NCBI RefSeq assembly: GCF_003252725.1
Contig: NZ_QEPO01000001.1
Location: forward strand, 434,001-498,000
Direction: 5' to 3'
DNA length: 64,000 bases
Origin: Haemophilus parainfluenzae
GTDB taxonomy: Bacteria > Pseudomonadota > Gammaproteobacteria > Enterobacterales > Pasteurellaceae
Shown: piece after piece, positions 1 to 9,200 of the stretch
How the letters are laid out: every line of letters begins with the position of its first letter
Numbering within the stretch: the first letter of the stretch is position 1
Made by a program: the position numbers and the translations under genes
Notes under the pieces: model-generated
Told to the model about the DNA's origin: nothing
The model's database searches: none
The model's input: only the letters and a program-made list of their open reading frames with translations

Positions 1-456
1 ATTACCATTGGCTTTTAACTGTTGTTTTTTCACATCATAAGTGATGCGTTCACCGTTAATTTTGCTATCCAATTGTTTTAATTCAGCATTACCGGTTAAT
101 GTTAAGAATTCAGTGCCTAAATCGTAGTGAACTTTATTCGCTTTACCGTCAACAGGTTTACCATCATCAAGTTGCTGGTGGAAGGTAACAGGGCTACCAA
201 ATGCTTCGACGGTTTCTTTTTTACCTGAATTTTCTGGCGGACGAGTAATAACCACTTTATTGGCTTTAATCAAAATAGAACCTTGTGTAATAACAACGTT
301 ATCCGTAAAGGTCACCACGCTGTTTTCCATATCTAAAGATTGATTATCTGAGACGATATTGATCGGTTTATTGGTATCGTCTTTTAACGCAAAAGCAGAT
401 AAAGAAGTCATCATTAACGCTGTTAAAAGCAGAATTTTATTGTTTGTTGATTTCAT
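1..456 (-). CDS. lptA: LptA, periplasmic LPS bridge protein (partial, C-terminus outside window)
   Basis: LptA forms the periplasmic filament that carries lipopolysaccharide from the inner-membrane LptBFGC complex to the outer membrane. The reading frame starts at the ATG at 456-454 and is open to the window edge, so the C-terminal part is missing. The first 23 residues look like a Sec signal peptide (MKSTNNKI, a hydrophobic core, cleavage after SAFA). The mature part shows the OstA/LptA pattern: INIVSDNQSLDMENSVVTF, then VVITQGSI and IKANKV. It overlaps the end of lptC by 20 bases, so the two are translationally linked; lptB is expected just outside the window. Identification is firm. Confidence 0.93.
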   Translation of the reverse strand, partial: MKSTNNKILLLTALMMTSLSAFALKDDTNKPINIVSDNQSLDMENSVVTFTDNVVITQGSILIKANKVVITRPPENSGKKETVEAFGSPVTFHQQLDDGKPVDGKANKVHYDLGTEFLTLTGNAELKQLDSKINGERITYDVKKQQLKANGN

Positions 457-1045
457 AATATGTTTTTACCTGTTCCTTTAGAGTTGCAACTTGCTGACGT
501 AAATTTCCGACCAACTTCAATCCACTTGAGTTAAAGTTTAATCCGTTAATTTTTACTTGTGTATCGGAAGTAATGTCTTGTGTTTTTAAATTAATCACTG
601 CCGCTTCGGTCTCAACACGTTGCAGGCGAGATAAAGGATCAAGGCTCTCGGCAACTACGCCGCCTTCAAGATAGAGCATTTGATCTTTAGTTAATTTTGC
701 CTTTTTCGCGCTAAGCTTCCAATTTTGTTTTTCTAATTGAATTTTATCGGTTTTCGTATCTTTGTCTTTATTATCTAAAGAGACATCAAAAAGATAGACT
801 AACGGCGAAATAAAATCCGTATGACCGTCTTGTGTGTAATATTCCACTTTGTCGGAAATCGCGAGATATTGCTTTTTACCTTCAGGCGAGAATACGGTAG
901 TTTCCATTTTATTACCGACGTATTCTGGGCTATCAGGCTTTTTGATTAGGCTTTGTAAATCGCCATGATCTTGATTAAGCGAATAATACCAGCCTAATAA
1001 AGCCAAGGCGATGACACCTAAAATAATATTCCAACGAATATTCAT
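437..1045 (-). CDS. lptC: LptC, LPS export inner-membrane protein
   Basis: LptC is a bitopic inner-membrane protein that takes LPS from LptBFG and hands it to LptA. I place the start at the ATG at 1045 (MNIRWNII), giving 202 residues; the frame extends upstream to 1102 but those 19 residues precede the conserved membrane anchor and are unlikely to be translated. Residues about 6-22 form the single transmembrane segment, and the rest is the periplasmic beta-jellyroll (EYVGNKMETTVFSPEGKKQY, later QDITSDTQVKINGLNFNSSG, typical of the LptC end). The stop lies inside lptA. An uptake signal at 1101-1110 lies between this gene and darP. Confidence 0.92.
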   Translation of the reverse strand: MNIRWNIILGVIALALLGWYYSLNQDHGDLQSLIKKPDSPEYVGNKMETTVFSPEGKKQYLAISDKVEYYTQDGHTDFISPLVYLFDVSLDNKDKDTKTDKIQLEKQNWKLSAKKAKLTKDQMLYLEGGVVAESLDPLSRLQRVETEAAVINLKTQDITSDTQVKINGLNFNSSGLKLVGNLRQQVATLKEQVKTYYEINKQ

Positions 1046-1126
1046 AAATAACGTTTTTTCCTTCTTGAAAGGGTAGCTAATCATAGCACTTTTTTGACAC
1101 AAAGTGCGGTCAAAAATAGCCGTATT

Positions 1127-1663
1127 TTAGTCTTCTAAAATGAGTGTTTTTAAGATCTGATAAATCTCGCGATAAGCTTTTGATGGCTTATTTTGTTCCT
1201 TCTCTTTCTGTGCTGCACGAATCAAATTACGTAATTGTTGGCGATCTGCAGAAGGATGTTCATTTAACAAATCAGTTAATGCCGCATCACCTTTCGCGAC
1301 TAATTTATCACGTAAGATTTCCAATTTATGCAGCATCGCTTGTTGCTGATTATGTTTGTTTTCAATTTTTTCTAAAGCTTCACGAATAGGCTCTGCATCA
1401 ATTGAGCGTAAGAGCTTACCAATATATTGCAATTGGCGACGACGCGCCTCTTTTTGTAGGCGTTGCGCTAATTCAATGGCATCTTTCAAGCTATCGTCTA
1501 GTGGAACCTTAGTCAGATTTGCTTTGGTTAAGTTCACCAATTTCTCGCCGAGCTGTTTTAAATCCTCAGCGTCGCGTTTGATTTCACTTTTACTTACCCA
1601 AATAATCTCTTCTTGGTCTTCATCTTCCCAATCAAAGGCTTCTTTTTTCTTACGTTTTGCCAT
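1127..1663 (-). CDS. darP: DarP (YjgA), 50S subunit maturation factor
   Basis: A 178-residue, strongly charged helical protein of the YjgA/DUF615 family, known to associate with late 50S ribosomal precursors. The opening [19 protein letters not shown], the following [18 protein letters not shown] and the central [14 protein letters not shown] are hallmark stretches of the family. It is divergent from pmbA, the same arrangement as yjgA-pmbA in E. coli, and reads in the same direction as lptC-lptA about 80 bases downstream. The start is the first ATG of the frame and matches family length. Confidence 0.92.
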   Translation of the reverse strand: MAKRKKKEAFDWEDEDQEEIIWVSKSEIKRDAEDLKQLGEKLVNLTKANLTKVPLDDSLKDAIELAQRLQKEARRRQLQYIGKLLRSIDAEPIREALEKIENKHNQQQAMLHKLEILRDKLVAKGDAALTDLLNEHPSADRQQLRNLIRAAQKEKEQNKPSKAYREIYQILKTLILED

Positions 1664-1751
1664 TCTATTACCTTATGAAAAATTTGGTGCATTTTAGCAT
1701 AAACTTTCAAAATAAGATAAAATGGCGCAAATTTTTAATAGGATTATCATC

Positions 1752-3107
1752 ATGAAAACAGCAGAAAATTTAACCGCACTTTTAAAATCTCAAGAGCAAA
1801 CATTGCGTGATGCAGTCAGTTTTGCGATTGAAACTGCGCAGAAAGCGGGAGCCACCGCTGAAGTTGGCGTGACAAAAGTGAGTGGTTTATCGGTTTCAAC
1901 CCGTCTGCAAGAGATTGAAAATGTTGAATTTACTAACGATGGGGCATTAGGCATTTCTGTTTATTTAGGCCAACAAAAAGGCAATGCTTCTACCTCAGAC
2001 TTAAGTGAAGAAGCGATTAAAAATACGGTTGAAGCAGCACTTGCTATTGCAAAATATACCTCACCAGATGATTGCACAGGGCTAGCCGATAAAGAACTAA
2101 TGGCTTTTGAAGCGCCCGATTTAGCGCTTTATCATGGGGCAAGTGTTGATGTTGAACAGGCTACGAAATTAGCTTTAGAAGCTGAAAAATCAGCGTTGGA
2201 ATACGATGCTAAAATTGTGAATAGTAATGGCGCAAGCTTTAATTCGCATACTGGTGTGCGTGTTTATGGTAATACACATGGCATGCTACAAAGTTACTTA
2301 TCTAGCCGCTATTCTTTATCCTGTTCGGTGATTGGTGGCGAGCTAGATCAACTTGAAAATGACTACGAATATACAGTTTCACGTGAGTTTGATGCGCTTT
2401 CTCCAGCAGATTGGGTAGGGCAGAATTGTGCGAAAAAAGTGATTGCGCGTTTAAATCCACAAAAATTAACGACACGTGAAGTGCCGGTGATTTTCTTAAA
2501 TGATGTGGCAACAGGATTAATCTCTCATTTAACGGGCGCGATTAGTGGCGGCAGCTTATATCGTAAATCCAGTTTCTTGCTCGATCATCTTGGAAAACAA
2601 GTGTTGCCAGATTGGTTCCAAATTAGTGAGCGTCCGCATTTGTTAAAACGTTTAGCCTCCACGCCTTTTGATAGCGAAGGGGTGCGTACACAGGATCTTG
2701 AAATTATTCAAGATGGCGTATTGCAAACCTATTTGCTCACCAGTTACAGCGGTAGAAAAATGGGCATGCAAAGTACCGGTCATGCAGGCGGTATTCACAA
2801 CTGGCTCGTGAAACCAAATTTAATGGGTGGATTGACCGCACTTTTACGTCAAATGGGCACCGGTTTATTGGTGACAGATGTCATGGGGCAAGGCGTAAAT
2901 ATTGTGACGGGGGATTATTCCCGTGGCGCAGCAGGCTTCTGGGTGGAGAATGGCGAGATCCAATATCCAGTTGCTGAAATTACTATTGCTGGTCAATTGC
3001 AGGATATGTTAAAAAATATTGTAGCAGTAGCAGATGATATTGAACATCGATCCAATATTCAAACAGGTTCAATCTTGTTAGATAAGATGAAAATTTCAGG
3101 AAATTAA
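1752..3107 (+). CDS. pmbA: PmbA (TldE), metalloprotease TldD/E subunit
   Basis: PmbA pairs with TldD to form a zinc peptidase that matures small peptides (microcin B17 in E. coli) and degrades CcdA. The start at 1752 (MKTAENLTALLKSQEQ) gives 451 residues; an in-frame ATG at 1722 lies ten codons earlier but sits in the divergent promoter area. Family signatures include GATAEVGVTKVSGLSVSTR near the N-terminus, SSFLLDHLGKQVLP and QSTGHAGGIHNWLV in the middle and TGDYSRGAAGFWVENGEI near the C-terminus. As usual for the PmbA branch, no HExxxH zinc motif is visible. It is followed by the small RNA locus at 3171. Confidence 0.93.
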   Translation: MKTAENLTALLKSQEQTLRDAVSFAIETAQKAGATAEVGVTKVSGLSVSTRLQEIENVEFTNDGALGISVYLGQQKGNASTSDLSEEAIKNTVEAALAIAKYTSPDDCTGLADKELMAFEAPDLALYHGASVDVEQATKLALEAEKSALEYDAKIVNSNGASFNSHTGVRVYGNTHGMLQSYLSSRYSLSCSVIGGELDQLENDYEYTVSREFDALSPADWVGQNCAKKVIARLNPQKLTTREVPVIFLNDVATGLISHLTGAISGGSLYRKSSFLLDHLGKQVLPDWFQISERPHLLKRLASTPFDSEGVRTQDLEIIQDGVLQTYLLTSYSGRKMGMQSTGHAGGIHNWLVKPNLMGGLTALLRQMGTGLLVTDVMGQGVNIVTGDYSRGAAGFWVENGEIQYPVAEITIAGQLQDMLKNIVAVADDIEHRSNIQTGSILLDKMKISGN

Positions 3108-3120
3108 TATTTTTTTAAAA

Positions 3121-3139
3121 ATGATAATAATTCTTATTG
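3121..3139. promoter_or_regulatory. Fur box over the small RNA promoter
   Basis: ATGATAATAATTCTTAT at 3121-3137 resembles the 7-1-7 Fur consensus TGATAATnATTATCA, with two mismatches in the right half. It overlaps the -35 element TTGACA (3137-3142) of the promoter that follows, so bound Fur would block RNA polymerase. Prediction from sequence only. Confidence 0.65.
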
Positions 3140-3164
3140 ACATGTGATTTCTTTCTGCTACTAT
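3137..3164 (+). promoter_or_regulatory. Sigma-70 promoter of the small RNA
   Basis: Perfect -35 TTGACA (3137-3142), a 16-base spacer and -10 TACTAT (3159-3164). Transcription would start near 3171. It is too far from hpt, and is followed too closely by a terminator (3240-3268), to serve as the main hpt promoter. Confidence 0.7.
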
Positions 3165-3170
3165 ACGCAC

Positions 3171-3268
3171 ATCTGTTTAGCAGCGATTGCAGATTGCTCC
3201 AACAGGTAGAGTAGAAAGTAAATTCGTTAGGGTTAAAAAGGCTGAAGGTTTAAACTTCAGCCTTTTTT
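3171..3268 (+). ncRNA. Putative Fur-regulated, RyhB-like small RNA
   Basis: A self-contained unit of about 98 nt lies between pmbA and hpt: a strong promoter overlapped by a Fur-like box, no convincing reading frame, and an intrinsic terminator (GGCTGAAG at 3240-3247, CTTCAGCC at 3255-3262, six T). The segment GATTGCAGATTGCTCC at 3185-3200 resembles the pairing core of enterobacterial RyhB (CATTGCTCACATTGCTTCC). This suggests an Hfq-dependent RNA made in iron starvation that represses iron-containing proteins. H. influenzae has a Fur-regulated sRNA called HrrF; this may be its counterpart, but I could not verify that. The exact 5' end is inferred from the promoter. Confidence 0.7.
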
Positions 3269-3269
3269 A
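3239..3269 (+). terminator. Intrinsic terminator of the small RNA
   Basis: Perfect 8-bp stem GGCTGAAG/CTTCAGCC with a 7-base loop, followed by six T. The U-tail is of the kind that Hfq binds in small RNAs. Confidence 0.85.
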
Positions 3270-3309
3270 TTATAGAATACGCAAACGATTAAATTAAAAA
3301 GGAAAGACC

Positions 3310-3849
3310 ATGAAAAAACACCACGTCGATATTTTAATTTCAGAAGCAGATGTTCGTAGCCGCATTACTGAACTTGGCGCAGAAATTACGCATTTTTATC
3401 AACAACAAGCCATTGATAAACTGATTGTTGTTGGGCTTTTACGTGGTTCATTTATGTTCATGGCCGATCTCGTGCGTGAATTAAAATTACCGGTAGAAGT
3501 GGAGTTTATGACCACATCAAGTTATGGCGCAGGGATGACAAGTAATCACGATGTGAAAATTTCGAAAGATCTTGAAGGGGATATTCGTAATGAACACGTG
3601 CTGATTGTTGAGGACATTATTGATACAGGTTACACCCTTGAAAAAGTGCGCGGCATTTTAAATTTACGCGATCCTGCAAGCTTGGCGATTTGTACCTTAT
3701 TAGATAAACCTTCTCGCCGAGAAGTGGAAGTACCGGTTGAATGGATTGGTTTTTCTATTCCGGATGAATTTGTTGTCGGCTATGGCATTGATTACGCACA
3801 ACGTTATCGCAACTTAGGCTATATTGGCAAAGTGGTTATAGACGAATAA
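3310..3849 (+). CDS. hpt: Hypoxanthine phosphoribosyltransferase
   Basis: Salvages hypoxanthine (and guanine to a lesser degree) to IMP/GMP using PRPP. The 179-residue protein has the PRPP-binding signature [10 protein letters not shown] at residues 100-109, the substrate-loop sequence [12 protein letters not shown] around 67-78 and the ring-closing [18 protein letters not shown] near the C-terminus. An RBS (AAAGGA) precedes the ATG. It is transcribed alone between the small RNA terminator and a convergent terminator shared with der. Confidence 0.95.
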   Translation: MKKHHVDILISEADVRSRITELGAEITHFYQQQAIDKLIVVGLLRGSFMFMADLVRELKLPVEVEFMTTSSYGAGMTSNHDVKISKDLEGDIRNEHVLIVEDIIDTGYTLEKVRGILNLRDPASLAICTLLDKPSRREVEVPVEWIGFSIPDEFVVGYGIDYAQRYRNLGYIGKVVIDE

Positions 3850-3864
3850 TTTATTTTTCAATAA

Positions 3865-3905
3865 AAAGAGCGGTCAAAATTCACAGTGATTTTTGACCGC
3901 TCTTT
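3865..3905. terminator. Bidirectional terminator between hpt and der
   Basis: Long inverted repeat AAAGAGCGGTCAAAA / TTTTGACCGCTCTTT with flanking A and T tracts. The arms look like a pair of opposed uptake signals with one changed base (AAGAGCGGT instead of AAGTGCGGT). Confidence 0.8.
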
Positions 3906-3916
3906 GTTTGTTAAGA

Positions 3917-5437
3917 TTAGCGTTTCGCTTTTTTGATAAACTTCATTAAACGTTTACGTTTACGTAATTGGTTTGGTGTGAGTTTATTTTTTCTACCTGC
4001 GAATGGGTTTGAACCTTCTTGGAATAGCAAGCGAATTGGCGAACCAATAATTTTCAAACTCTTACGATAATAATTAGATAAATAACGTTTGTATGAATCC
4101 GGTAATTTATCCATTTGGTTACCATGCACCACGATAATTGGTGGGTTATAACCACCTGGGTGAGCATATTTTAATTTAATACGACGACCGCCAATCATTG
4201 GTGGTTGATGCTCATCCGTTGCCATTTGTAAAATACGGGTGAGAAGGGAAGTTGTCATTTTTTGCGTCGCACAAGCATAAGCTTCTTTAATCGAATCAAA
4301 AAGATTACCCACGCCACTGCCATGTAAAGCAGAAATAAAATGCACACGGGCAAAGTCGATGAAATCAAGACGGCGATCTAATTCGGATTTGACGCGATCT
4401 TTCACATCTTGATCTAAGCCATCCCATTTATTCACGACGATCACAAGCGAGCGACCCGCATTTAAGATAAAGCCAAGTAGAGAGAGATCTTGATCTGAAA
4501 TGTTTTCACGCGCATCAATTGTGAGTAATACCACGTTTGCATCTTGAATCGCTTGTAATGTTTTGATGACAGAGAATTTCTCAACGGCTAAATGCACTTT
4601 ACCACGTTTACGCACACCTGCTGTATCAATTAAGGTGTATTGCTGACCATCGCGTTCCATTGGAATATAGATACTGTCACGTGTTGTGCCTGGCATATCG
4701 TAAACCACCACGCGATCTTCACCTAAAATACGATTGGTTAATGTGGATTTACCAACGTTTGGACGGCCTACAATCGCAATTTTGATATTTTTATCTTGTT
4801 CTTCTTCAAGCTCTTCGTCTAATGCTTCATCAATCAATGAAGTATCTTCTTCTGAATCGAAGTCAAATTCGTGATCCCATTCATCTTTTTCTTCTTCATC
4901 AGAAGTGCGGTCATTTTCTGCTTCGTTTTCTTGTAATTTTTCCGCTAAAGGTGCAAGTACTTGCTCCATTAATTGAGTCACGCCACGGCCTTGTGATGCG
5001 GCGATTTGTTCAATTTCACCTAAGCCTAATTGATAAAATTCCGCACAGTGTGAGTCTGCATCAATACCGTCAGTTTTATTTGCTACAACCACGGTTGTTT
5101 TATTAGTGCGTTGGCGTAAGTAATTGGCTATGCCAATGTCTGCAGCCGTTAAACCTGCACGCGCATCCACTAAGAAAAGCACTACATCGGCTTCTTCAAT
5201 CGCTAATAAGGATTGTTCCGCCATTTTTTCTTCAACGCCTTCTTCAGTGCCATCAATACCGCCGGTATCGATCACAATGAAATCATAGCCAGAAATATTG
5301 GCATGACCGTATTTACGATCTCGGGTTAAACCAGGGAAGTCAGCGACAAGCGCATCACGAGTACGGGTTAAACGGTTGAATAGGGTGGATTTACCTACAT
5401 TTGGGCGACCCACTAAGGCAACGACAGGAGTTGTCAT
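3917..5437 (-). CDS. der: Der (EngA), double-domain ribosome assembly GTPase
   Basis: Essential GTPase of 50S subunit biogenesis. Two tandem G domains are visible: GRPNVGKST at residues 10-18 with DTGG and NKTDG, and GRPNVGKS at 224-231 with DTAG and NKWDG. A KH-like RNA-binding domain follows and the C-terminus is strongly basic ([20 protein letters not shown]). The two G domains are joined by a very acidic linker at about residues 168-216, longer than in the minimal family member, and an uptake signal sits inside the DNA that encodes it (near 4913). It starts at the ATG at 5437, and the upstream tRNA terminator separates it from the tRNA-Asp pair. Confidence 0.96.
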   Translation of the reverse strand: MTTPVVALVGRPNVGKSTLFNRLTRTRDALVADFPGLTRDRKYGHANISGYDFIVIDTGGIDGTEEGVEEKMAEQSLLAIEEADVVLFLVDARAGLTAADIGIANYLRQRTNKTTVVVANKTDGIDADSHCAEFYQLGLGEIEQIAASQGRGVTQLMEQVLAPLAEKLQENEAENDRTSDEEEKDEWDHEFDFDSEEDTSLIDEALDEELEEEQDKNIKIAIVGRPNVGKSTLTNRILGEDRVVVYDMPGTTRDSIYIPMERDGQQYTLIDTAGVRKRGKVHLAVEKFSVIKTLQAIQDANVVLLTIDARENISDQDLSLLGFILNAGRSLVIVVNKWDGLDQDVKDRVKSELDRRLDFIDFARVHFISALHGSGVGNLFDSIKEAYACATQKMTTSLLTRILQMATDEHQPPMIGGRRIKLKYAHPGGYNPPIIVVHGNQMDKLPDSYKRYLSNYYRKSLKIIGSPIRLLFQEGSNPFAGRKNKLTPNQLRKRKRLMKFIKKAKR

Positions 5438-5508
5438 AAAAATATCTCTGTAAAATGTAAATTTGGTTAATTATAGCGAATGTTGGCTGGCAGGTAAAAT
5501 TCGGGCAT

Positions 5509-5531
5509 AAAAAAAGCACCTTTTGGTGCTT
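5509..5531 (-). terminator. Terminator of the tRNA-Asp transcript
   Basis: On the minus strand AGCACC-AAAA-GGTGCT is followed by a run of T (A run at 5509-5514 on the plus strand). It ends the two-tRNA transcript before der. Confidence 0.75.
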
Positions 5532-5548
5532 CATTATCTCGGCTTAAT

Positions 5549-5625
5549 TGGCGGAATGGACGGGACTCGAACCCGCGACCCCCTGCGTGACAGGCAGGTA
5601 TTCTAACCAGCTGAACTACCACTCC
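5549..5625 (-). tRNA. tRNA-Asp (GUC), second of tandem pair
   Basis: 77-nt cloverleaf on the minus strand, beginning GGAGTGG and ending CCATTCC-G-CCA, with the CCA end encoded. The anticodon loop CTGTCAC gives GUC, and the T arm GGGTTCGAGTCCC is canonical. The sequence is identical to the copy at 5653. Confidence 0.97.
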
Positions 5626-5652
5626 GTGAGTATATTAAGACAAGTTTTAAAT

Positions 5653-5729
5653 TGGCGGAATGGACGGGACTCGAACCCGCGACCCCCTGCGTGACAGGCA
5701 GGTATTCTAACCAGCTGAACTACCACTCC
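5653..5729 (-). tRNA. tRNA-Asp (GUC), promoter-proximal copy
   Basis: Same 77-nt sequence as the copy at 5549, anticodon GUC, CCA encoded. The two genes lie 27 bases apart and share one promoter (5744-5772) and one terminator. Confidence 0.97.
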
Positions 5730-5743
5730 GCTAAGTGCTGGGT

Positions 5744-5772
5744 ATAATAATGATGAACGTTAAAACCGTCAA
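5744..5772 (-). promoter_or_regulatory. Promoter of the tRNA-Asp pair
   Basis: Minus-strand -35 TTGACG (5772-5767), 17-base spacer and -10 TATTAT (5749-5744), close upstream of the first tRNA-Asp. Confidence 0.75.
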
Positions 5773-5816
5773 TCTTTTTTTTCTTTTTTATGTTTATCTG
5801 ATTAATAGATAACCGA

Positions 5817-6578
5817 TTAATGTGAGGTTTCATCCCCCGCACGAATAGACCAAAAACATTTGCCATCGCTTTTTTTATTGACCAATTTAATGAAATCTAA
5901 ATGGGCTTGGAGTTCATCATCAGTGGGTTGTAACACTTTTAAATTCTGCGAAAAATTGACCGCACTTTGAAGATCTTGCATATTAGCACCAGCTTGGATA
6001 ATTGAACTATCCGCATGATCTTCATCAAATAGACTGGTTTGACCGCCCGTCATGGATAAATAAACATCGGCCAAAATCTCCGCATCCAGTAACGCACCGT
6101 GGAGTGTTCGTTTGCTGTTATCAATACCTAAACGATCACACAACGCATCTAAGCTATTACGTTTGCCGGGATACATTTGGCGCGCCATTTGTAACGTATC
6201 GGTGACGAGGCAAATGTCGGTTGTTTTGATATCTAACCCGAGTTTACGGAATTCATAGTCCATAAAGCCCACATCGAAGGGGGCATTATGAATCAACAGT
6301 TCGGCTCCACGAATGTATTCAATAAAGTCTTGTGCAATTGTTTTGAAATCCGGTTTATCCGCCAGCATTTCATCCGTAATACCGTGAACTTTAATGGCAT
6401 CGGGATCAACCAAACGATCCGGCTTAATATAAATGTGAAAATTATTGCCCGTGTATTTACGGTTGATCATTTCCACCGCGCCAATTTCAATAATGCAATG
6501 TCCTTCGTAATGCGCACCAATTTGGTTCATACCGGTGGTTTCAGTATCCAGTACAATCTGGCGATCCGGATTTATCAT
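5817..6578 (-). CDS. dnaQ: DnaQ, DNA polymerase III epsilon (proofreading) subunit
   Basis: 3'-5' exonuclease that proofreads the replicative polymerase. The 253-residue protein has the ExoI motif IVLDTETTG (Asp11 and Glu13 bind the metals), the ExoII region [14 protein letters not shown], and the ExoIII-epsilon motif [15 protein letters not shown]. After a linker, the C-terminus carries the alpha-subunit-binding end. It is divergent from rnhA with only 59 bases between starts, as in E. coli, so the two share a promoter region. Confidence 0.95.
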   Translation of the reverse strand: MINPDRQIVLDTETTGMNQIGAHYEGHCIIEIGAVEMINRKYTGNNFHIYIKPDRLVDPDAIKVHGITDEMLADKPDFKTIAQDFIEYIRGAELLIHNAPFDVGFMDYEFRKLGLDIKTTDICLVTDTLQMARQMYPGKRNSLDALCDRLGIDNSKRTLHGALLDAEILADVYLSMTGGQTSLFDEDHADSSIIQAGANMQDLQSAVNFSQNLKVLQPTDDELQAHLDFIKLVNKKSDGKCFWSIRAGDETSH

Positions 6579-6637
6579 TGTTCTACCTATCTGTTTCCTT
6601 TAAAATACTGCCTATTTTACACAAGCTCGAATTAGTT

Positions 6638-7099
6638 ATGCAAAAACAGATTGAAATTTTTACGGATGGATCTTGCCTCGGCAATCCGGGAGCCGGTGGC
6701 ATAGGGATTGTCCTGCGCTATAAACAGCATGAAAAACATATTTCAAAAGGGTATTTCAAAACCACTAATAATCGCATGGAATTACGAGCAGTGATTGAGG
6801 CTTTAAATAGCTTAAAAGAGCCTTGCCATGTGACGCTTTATAGCGATAGCCAATATATGAAAAATGGCATCACACAATGGATTTACAATTGGAAGAAAAA
6901 CAATTGGAAAGCGAGTACGGGCAAAGCGGTAAAAAACCAAGATTTATGGATTGCGTTAGATCAGGCGATTCAAACCCATAACATTGATTGGCAGTGGGTG
7001 AAAGGCCATTCAGGCCATCGTGAAAATGAAATTTGTGATGAATTAGCCAAACAAGGTGCAGAAAATCCGACCTTCGAAGATATTGGTTACGAAGGGTAA
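6638..7099 (+). CDS. rnhA: Ribonuclease HI
   Basis: Degrades the RNA strand of RNA-DNA hybrids. I chose the ATG at 6638 ([18 protein letters not shown]), giving 153 residues, the normal length; the frame is open for 20 more codons upstream but that part overlaps the dnaQ start region. Catalytic residues are visible: Asp10 in FTDGSC, Glu in NNRMELRAV, Asp in LYSDSQY and the C-terminal Asp in [12 protein letters not shown]. Confidence 0.95.
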   Translation: MQKQIEIFTDGSCLGNPGAGGIGIVLRYKQHEKHISKGYFKTTNNRMELRAVIEALNSLKEPCHVTLYSDSQYMKNGITQWIYNWKKNNWKASTGKAVKNQDLWIALDQAIQTHNIDWQWVKGHSGHRENEICDELAKQGAENPTFEDIGYEG

Positions 7100-7123
7100 T
7101 CTGCACCTTGTTTTAAAGTGCGG

Positions 7124-7984
7124 TTATTCTTGATAACGAATTAATCCTTCTTGTTGTGTTGTGGCTATTAATGTGCCATCTGCAGCAAAAATTTGTCCTC
7201 TCGCTAAACCTCGCCCCGCAGAAGCATTATTACTTTCAATGGCATGTAAGTGCCAATTATTTAAATTGAAAGGGCGGTGAAACCAAATACTGTGGTCGAT
7301 TGTAGCCACTTTCATCCCTTTCTGTAAAAAGCCTTTCCCATGTGGGTGAAGTGCGGTCAAAATACAGTGGAAATCAGAAAAATACGCTAAGAGACATTGT
7401 TGCGTCTGCAAATCCAGTGGTGCTTCTCCATTGGTTTTAAACCAAGCATATTGTTCGGGTGGGAGTTCACGACCATCAAATGGATTGTTCAAATATCGGC
7501 TATGAATCTGAAATGGGCGTTCTTGGGCAAATTTTTCACTCAAGCTTTCAGGCAAAGTCTGCGCCACTTTCAACATGATTTCATGTTCATCAATGCATTG
7601 TTCAGGACCAGGCACTTGCGGCATGGCTGATTGATGGTCAAAACCTTCTTCGGGTACTTGAAATGAAGCAGTAACATGACAAATCACATTTTTATGTTGA
7701 ATGGCTTTTACGCGTAATGCAGAGAAGTTGCGTCCTTCACGCAAAGTTTCCACATCATAAATAATCGGGTGTTGACTATCGCCAGGTGCTAAAAAGTAAG
7801 CATGGCAAGAATGGAGTACACGCTCCGTAGGGGCAACTTGCATCGCGGCAGAAAGAGATTGCGCCACAACCTGACCGCCAAACACTTGGTGAAAACCTAA
7901 GTCTTCACTGGCTCCGCGAAAGATAAGATCATCAATTTTTTCTAATTTTAACAATTCGATGAGTTGATTTAATTTATCCGACAT
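7124..7984 (-). CDS. tesB: TesB, acyl-CoA thioesterase II
   Basis: Hydrolyses medium- to long-chain acyl-CoA to free acid and CoA. Starting at MSDKLNQLIELL (7984) it has 286 residues, the same length as E. coli TesB; eight codons upstream in frame are not needed. It contains two hot-dog folds, with FGGQVVAQSLSAA and the VLHSCHAYFLAPGDSQHPI block in the first, and HSIWFHRPFNLNNWHLHA and ARGQIFAADGTLIATTQQEGLIR in the second. The last stop codon overlaps an uptake signal at 7115-7124 shared with the end of rnhA. Confidence 0.93.
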   Translation of the reverse strand: MSDKLNQLIELLKLEKIDDLIFRGASEDLGFHQVFGGQVVAQSLSAAMQVAPTERVLHSCHAYFLAPGDSQHPIIYDVETLREGRNFSALRVKAIQHKNVICHVTASFQVPEEGFDHQSAMPQVPGPEQCIDEHEIMLKVAQTLPESLSEKFAQERPFQIHSRYLNNPFDGRELPPEQYAWFKTNGEAPLDLQTQQCLLAYFSDFHCILTALHPHGKGFLQKGMKVATIDHSIWFHRPFNLNNWHLHAIESNNASAGRGLARGQIFAADGTLIATTQQEGLIRYQE

Positions 7985-8041
7985 TGTTTTTTCCTTTTCT
8001 AAATACAAAAAGACCGCATAATCATGCGGTCTAAAGCGTTT

Positions 8042-9133
8042 TTATACGTTAAAGCGGAAGTGCATAACATCACCATCTTGGACGATGTAGTCTTTACCTT
8101 CTAAGCGCCATTTACCTGCTTCTTTTGCACCGTTTTCACCTTTGAATTGGATGAAGTCATCGTAAGCAATTACTTCTGCACGGATGAAGCCTTTTTCAAA
8201 GTCTGTGTGGATTACAGCTGCTGCTTTAGGGGCGGTTGCACCCACAGAAACTGTCCATGCGCGCACTTCTTTCACACCCGCAGTGAAGTAGGTTTGAAGA
8301 TTTAATAAGGCATAACCCGCACGAATTACACGGTTTAAGCCTGGTTCTTCAATACCAAGATCTTGTAAGAATTCGATTTTTTCATCATCATCAAGTTCAG
8401 CAATTTCTGCTTCAATCGCCGCACATACAGGCACCACAACAGAGCCTTCTTTTTCAGCAAATTCACGTACTTTGTCTAAATATGGGTTGTTTTCAAAACC
8501 GTCTTCATTCACGTTCGCAATGTACATGGTTGGTTTTAATGTGAGGAAGTTATAGCTTTTAATTGCTAATAGTTCGTCTTTATCTAACTCAACAGAACGA
8601 ATCATGCCTGCTTCAGAAAGTACAGGAAGGATTTTTTCCATCACAGAGAGTTCAAATTTTGCGTCTTTATCACCACCTTTAGCGCGTTTTTGTAAACGTT
8701 GGATTGCACGTTCACAGCTGTCTAAGTCAGCAAGGGCTAATTCGGTATTGATAGTTTCGATATCGCTTAATGGATCGATTTTACCCGCAACGTGCACGAT
8801 GTCGTCGTTTTCAAAACAACGAACAACATGACCAATTGCATCAGTTTCACGGATATTAGCTAGAAATTTATTACCTAAGCCTTCACCTTTACTTGCACCC
8901 GCAACCAAACCAGCGATATCCACAAACTCCATGGTGGTGGGTAATACGCGTTCAGGTTTAACAATTTCCGCTAGCGCATCTAAACGCGGATCCGGCATTG
9001 GTACCACGCCAGTATTTGGTTCGATTGTACAAAACGGATAGTTTGCCGCTTCGATACCGGCTTTGGTTAATGCATTAAAAAGGGTAGATTTACCGACGTT
9101 TGGCAAACCAACGATACCACATTTAAATCCCAT
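8042..9133 (-). CDS. ychF: YchF (EngD), redox-responsive ATPase of the Obg family
   Basis: Conserved P-loop NTPase that prefers ATP and binds ribosomes. 363 residues with G1 GLPNVGKST at 9-17, [17 protein letters not shown] as the switch II region, an NVNED G4-like motif, a coiled-coil insert and the C-terminal TGS domain ([14 protein letters not shown] to [11 protein letters not shown]). It follows pth on the same strand, the common pth-ychF operon. Between the two lies an inverted pair of uptake signals (9157-9195). Confidence 0.96.
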   Translation of the reverse strand: MGFKCGIVGLPNVGKSTLFNALTKAGIEAANYPFCTIEPNTGVVPMPDPRLDALAEIVKPERVLPTTMEFVDIAGLVAGASKGEGLGNKFLANIRETDAIGHVVRCFENDDIVHVAGKIDPLSDIETINTELALADLDSCERAIQRLQKRAKGGDKDAKFELSVMEKILPVLSEAGMIRSVELDKDELLAIKSYNFLTLKPTMYIANVNEDGFENNPYLDKVREFAEKEGSVVVPVCAAIEAEIAELDDDEKIEFLQDLGIEEPGLNRVIRAGYALLNLQTYFTAGVKEVRAWTVSVGATAPKAAAVIHTDFEKGFIRAEVIAYDDFIQFKGENGAKEAGKWRLEGKDYIVQDGDVMHFRFNV

Positions 9134-9156
9134 GATGTTTTCCTTATTGTAAGCGT

Positions 9157-9195
9157 AAGTGCGGTTAAAATTTATGGTGTTTTTTCACCGCACTT
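9157..9195 (-). other. Inverted uptake-signal pair between pth and ychF
   Basis: AAGTGCGGT at 9157-9165 and ACCGCACTT at 9187-9195 can form a 9-bp stem. In the direction of transcription no T run follows, so it is probably not a full terminator but could attenuate readthrough or stabilise the mRNA. Confidence 0.55.
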
Positions 9196-9200
9196 TTGAG

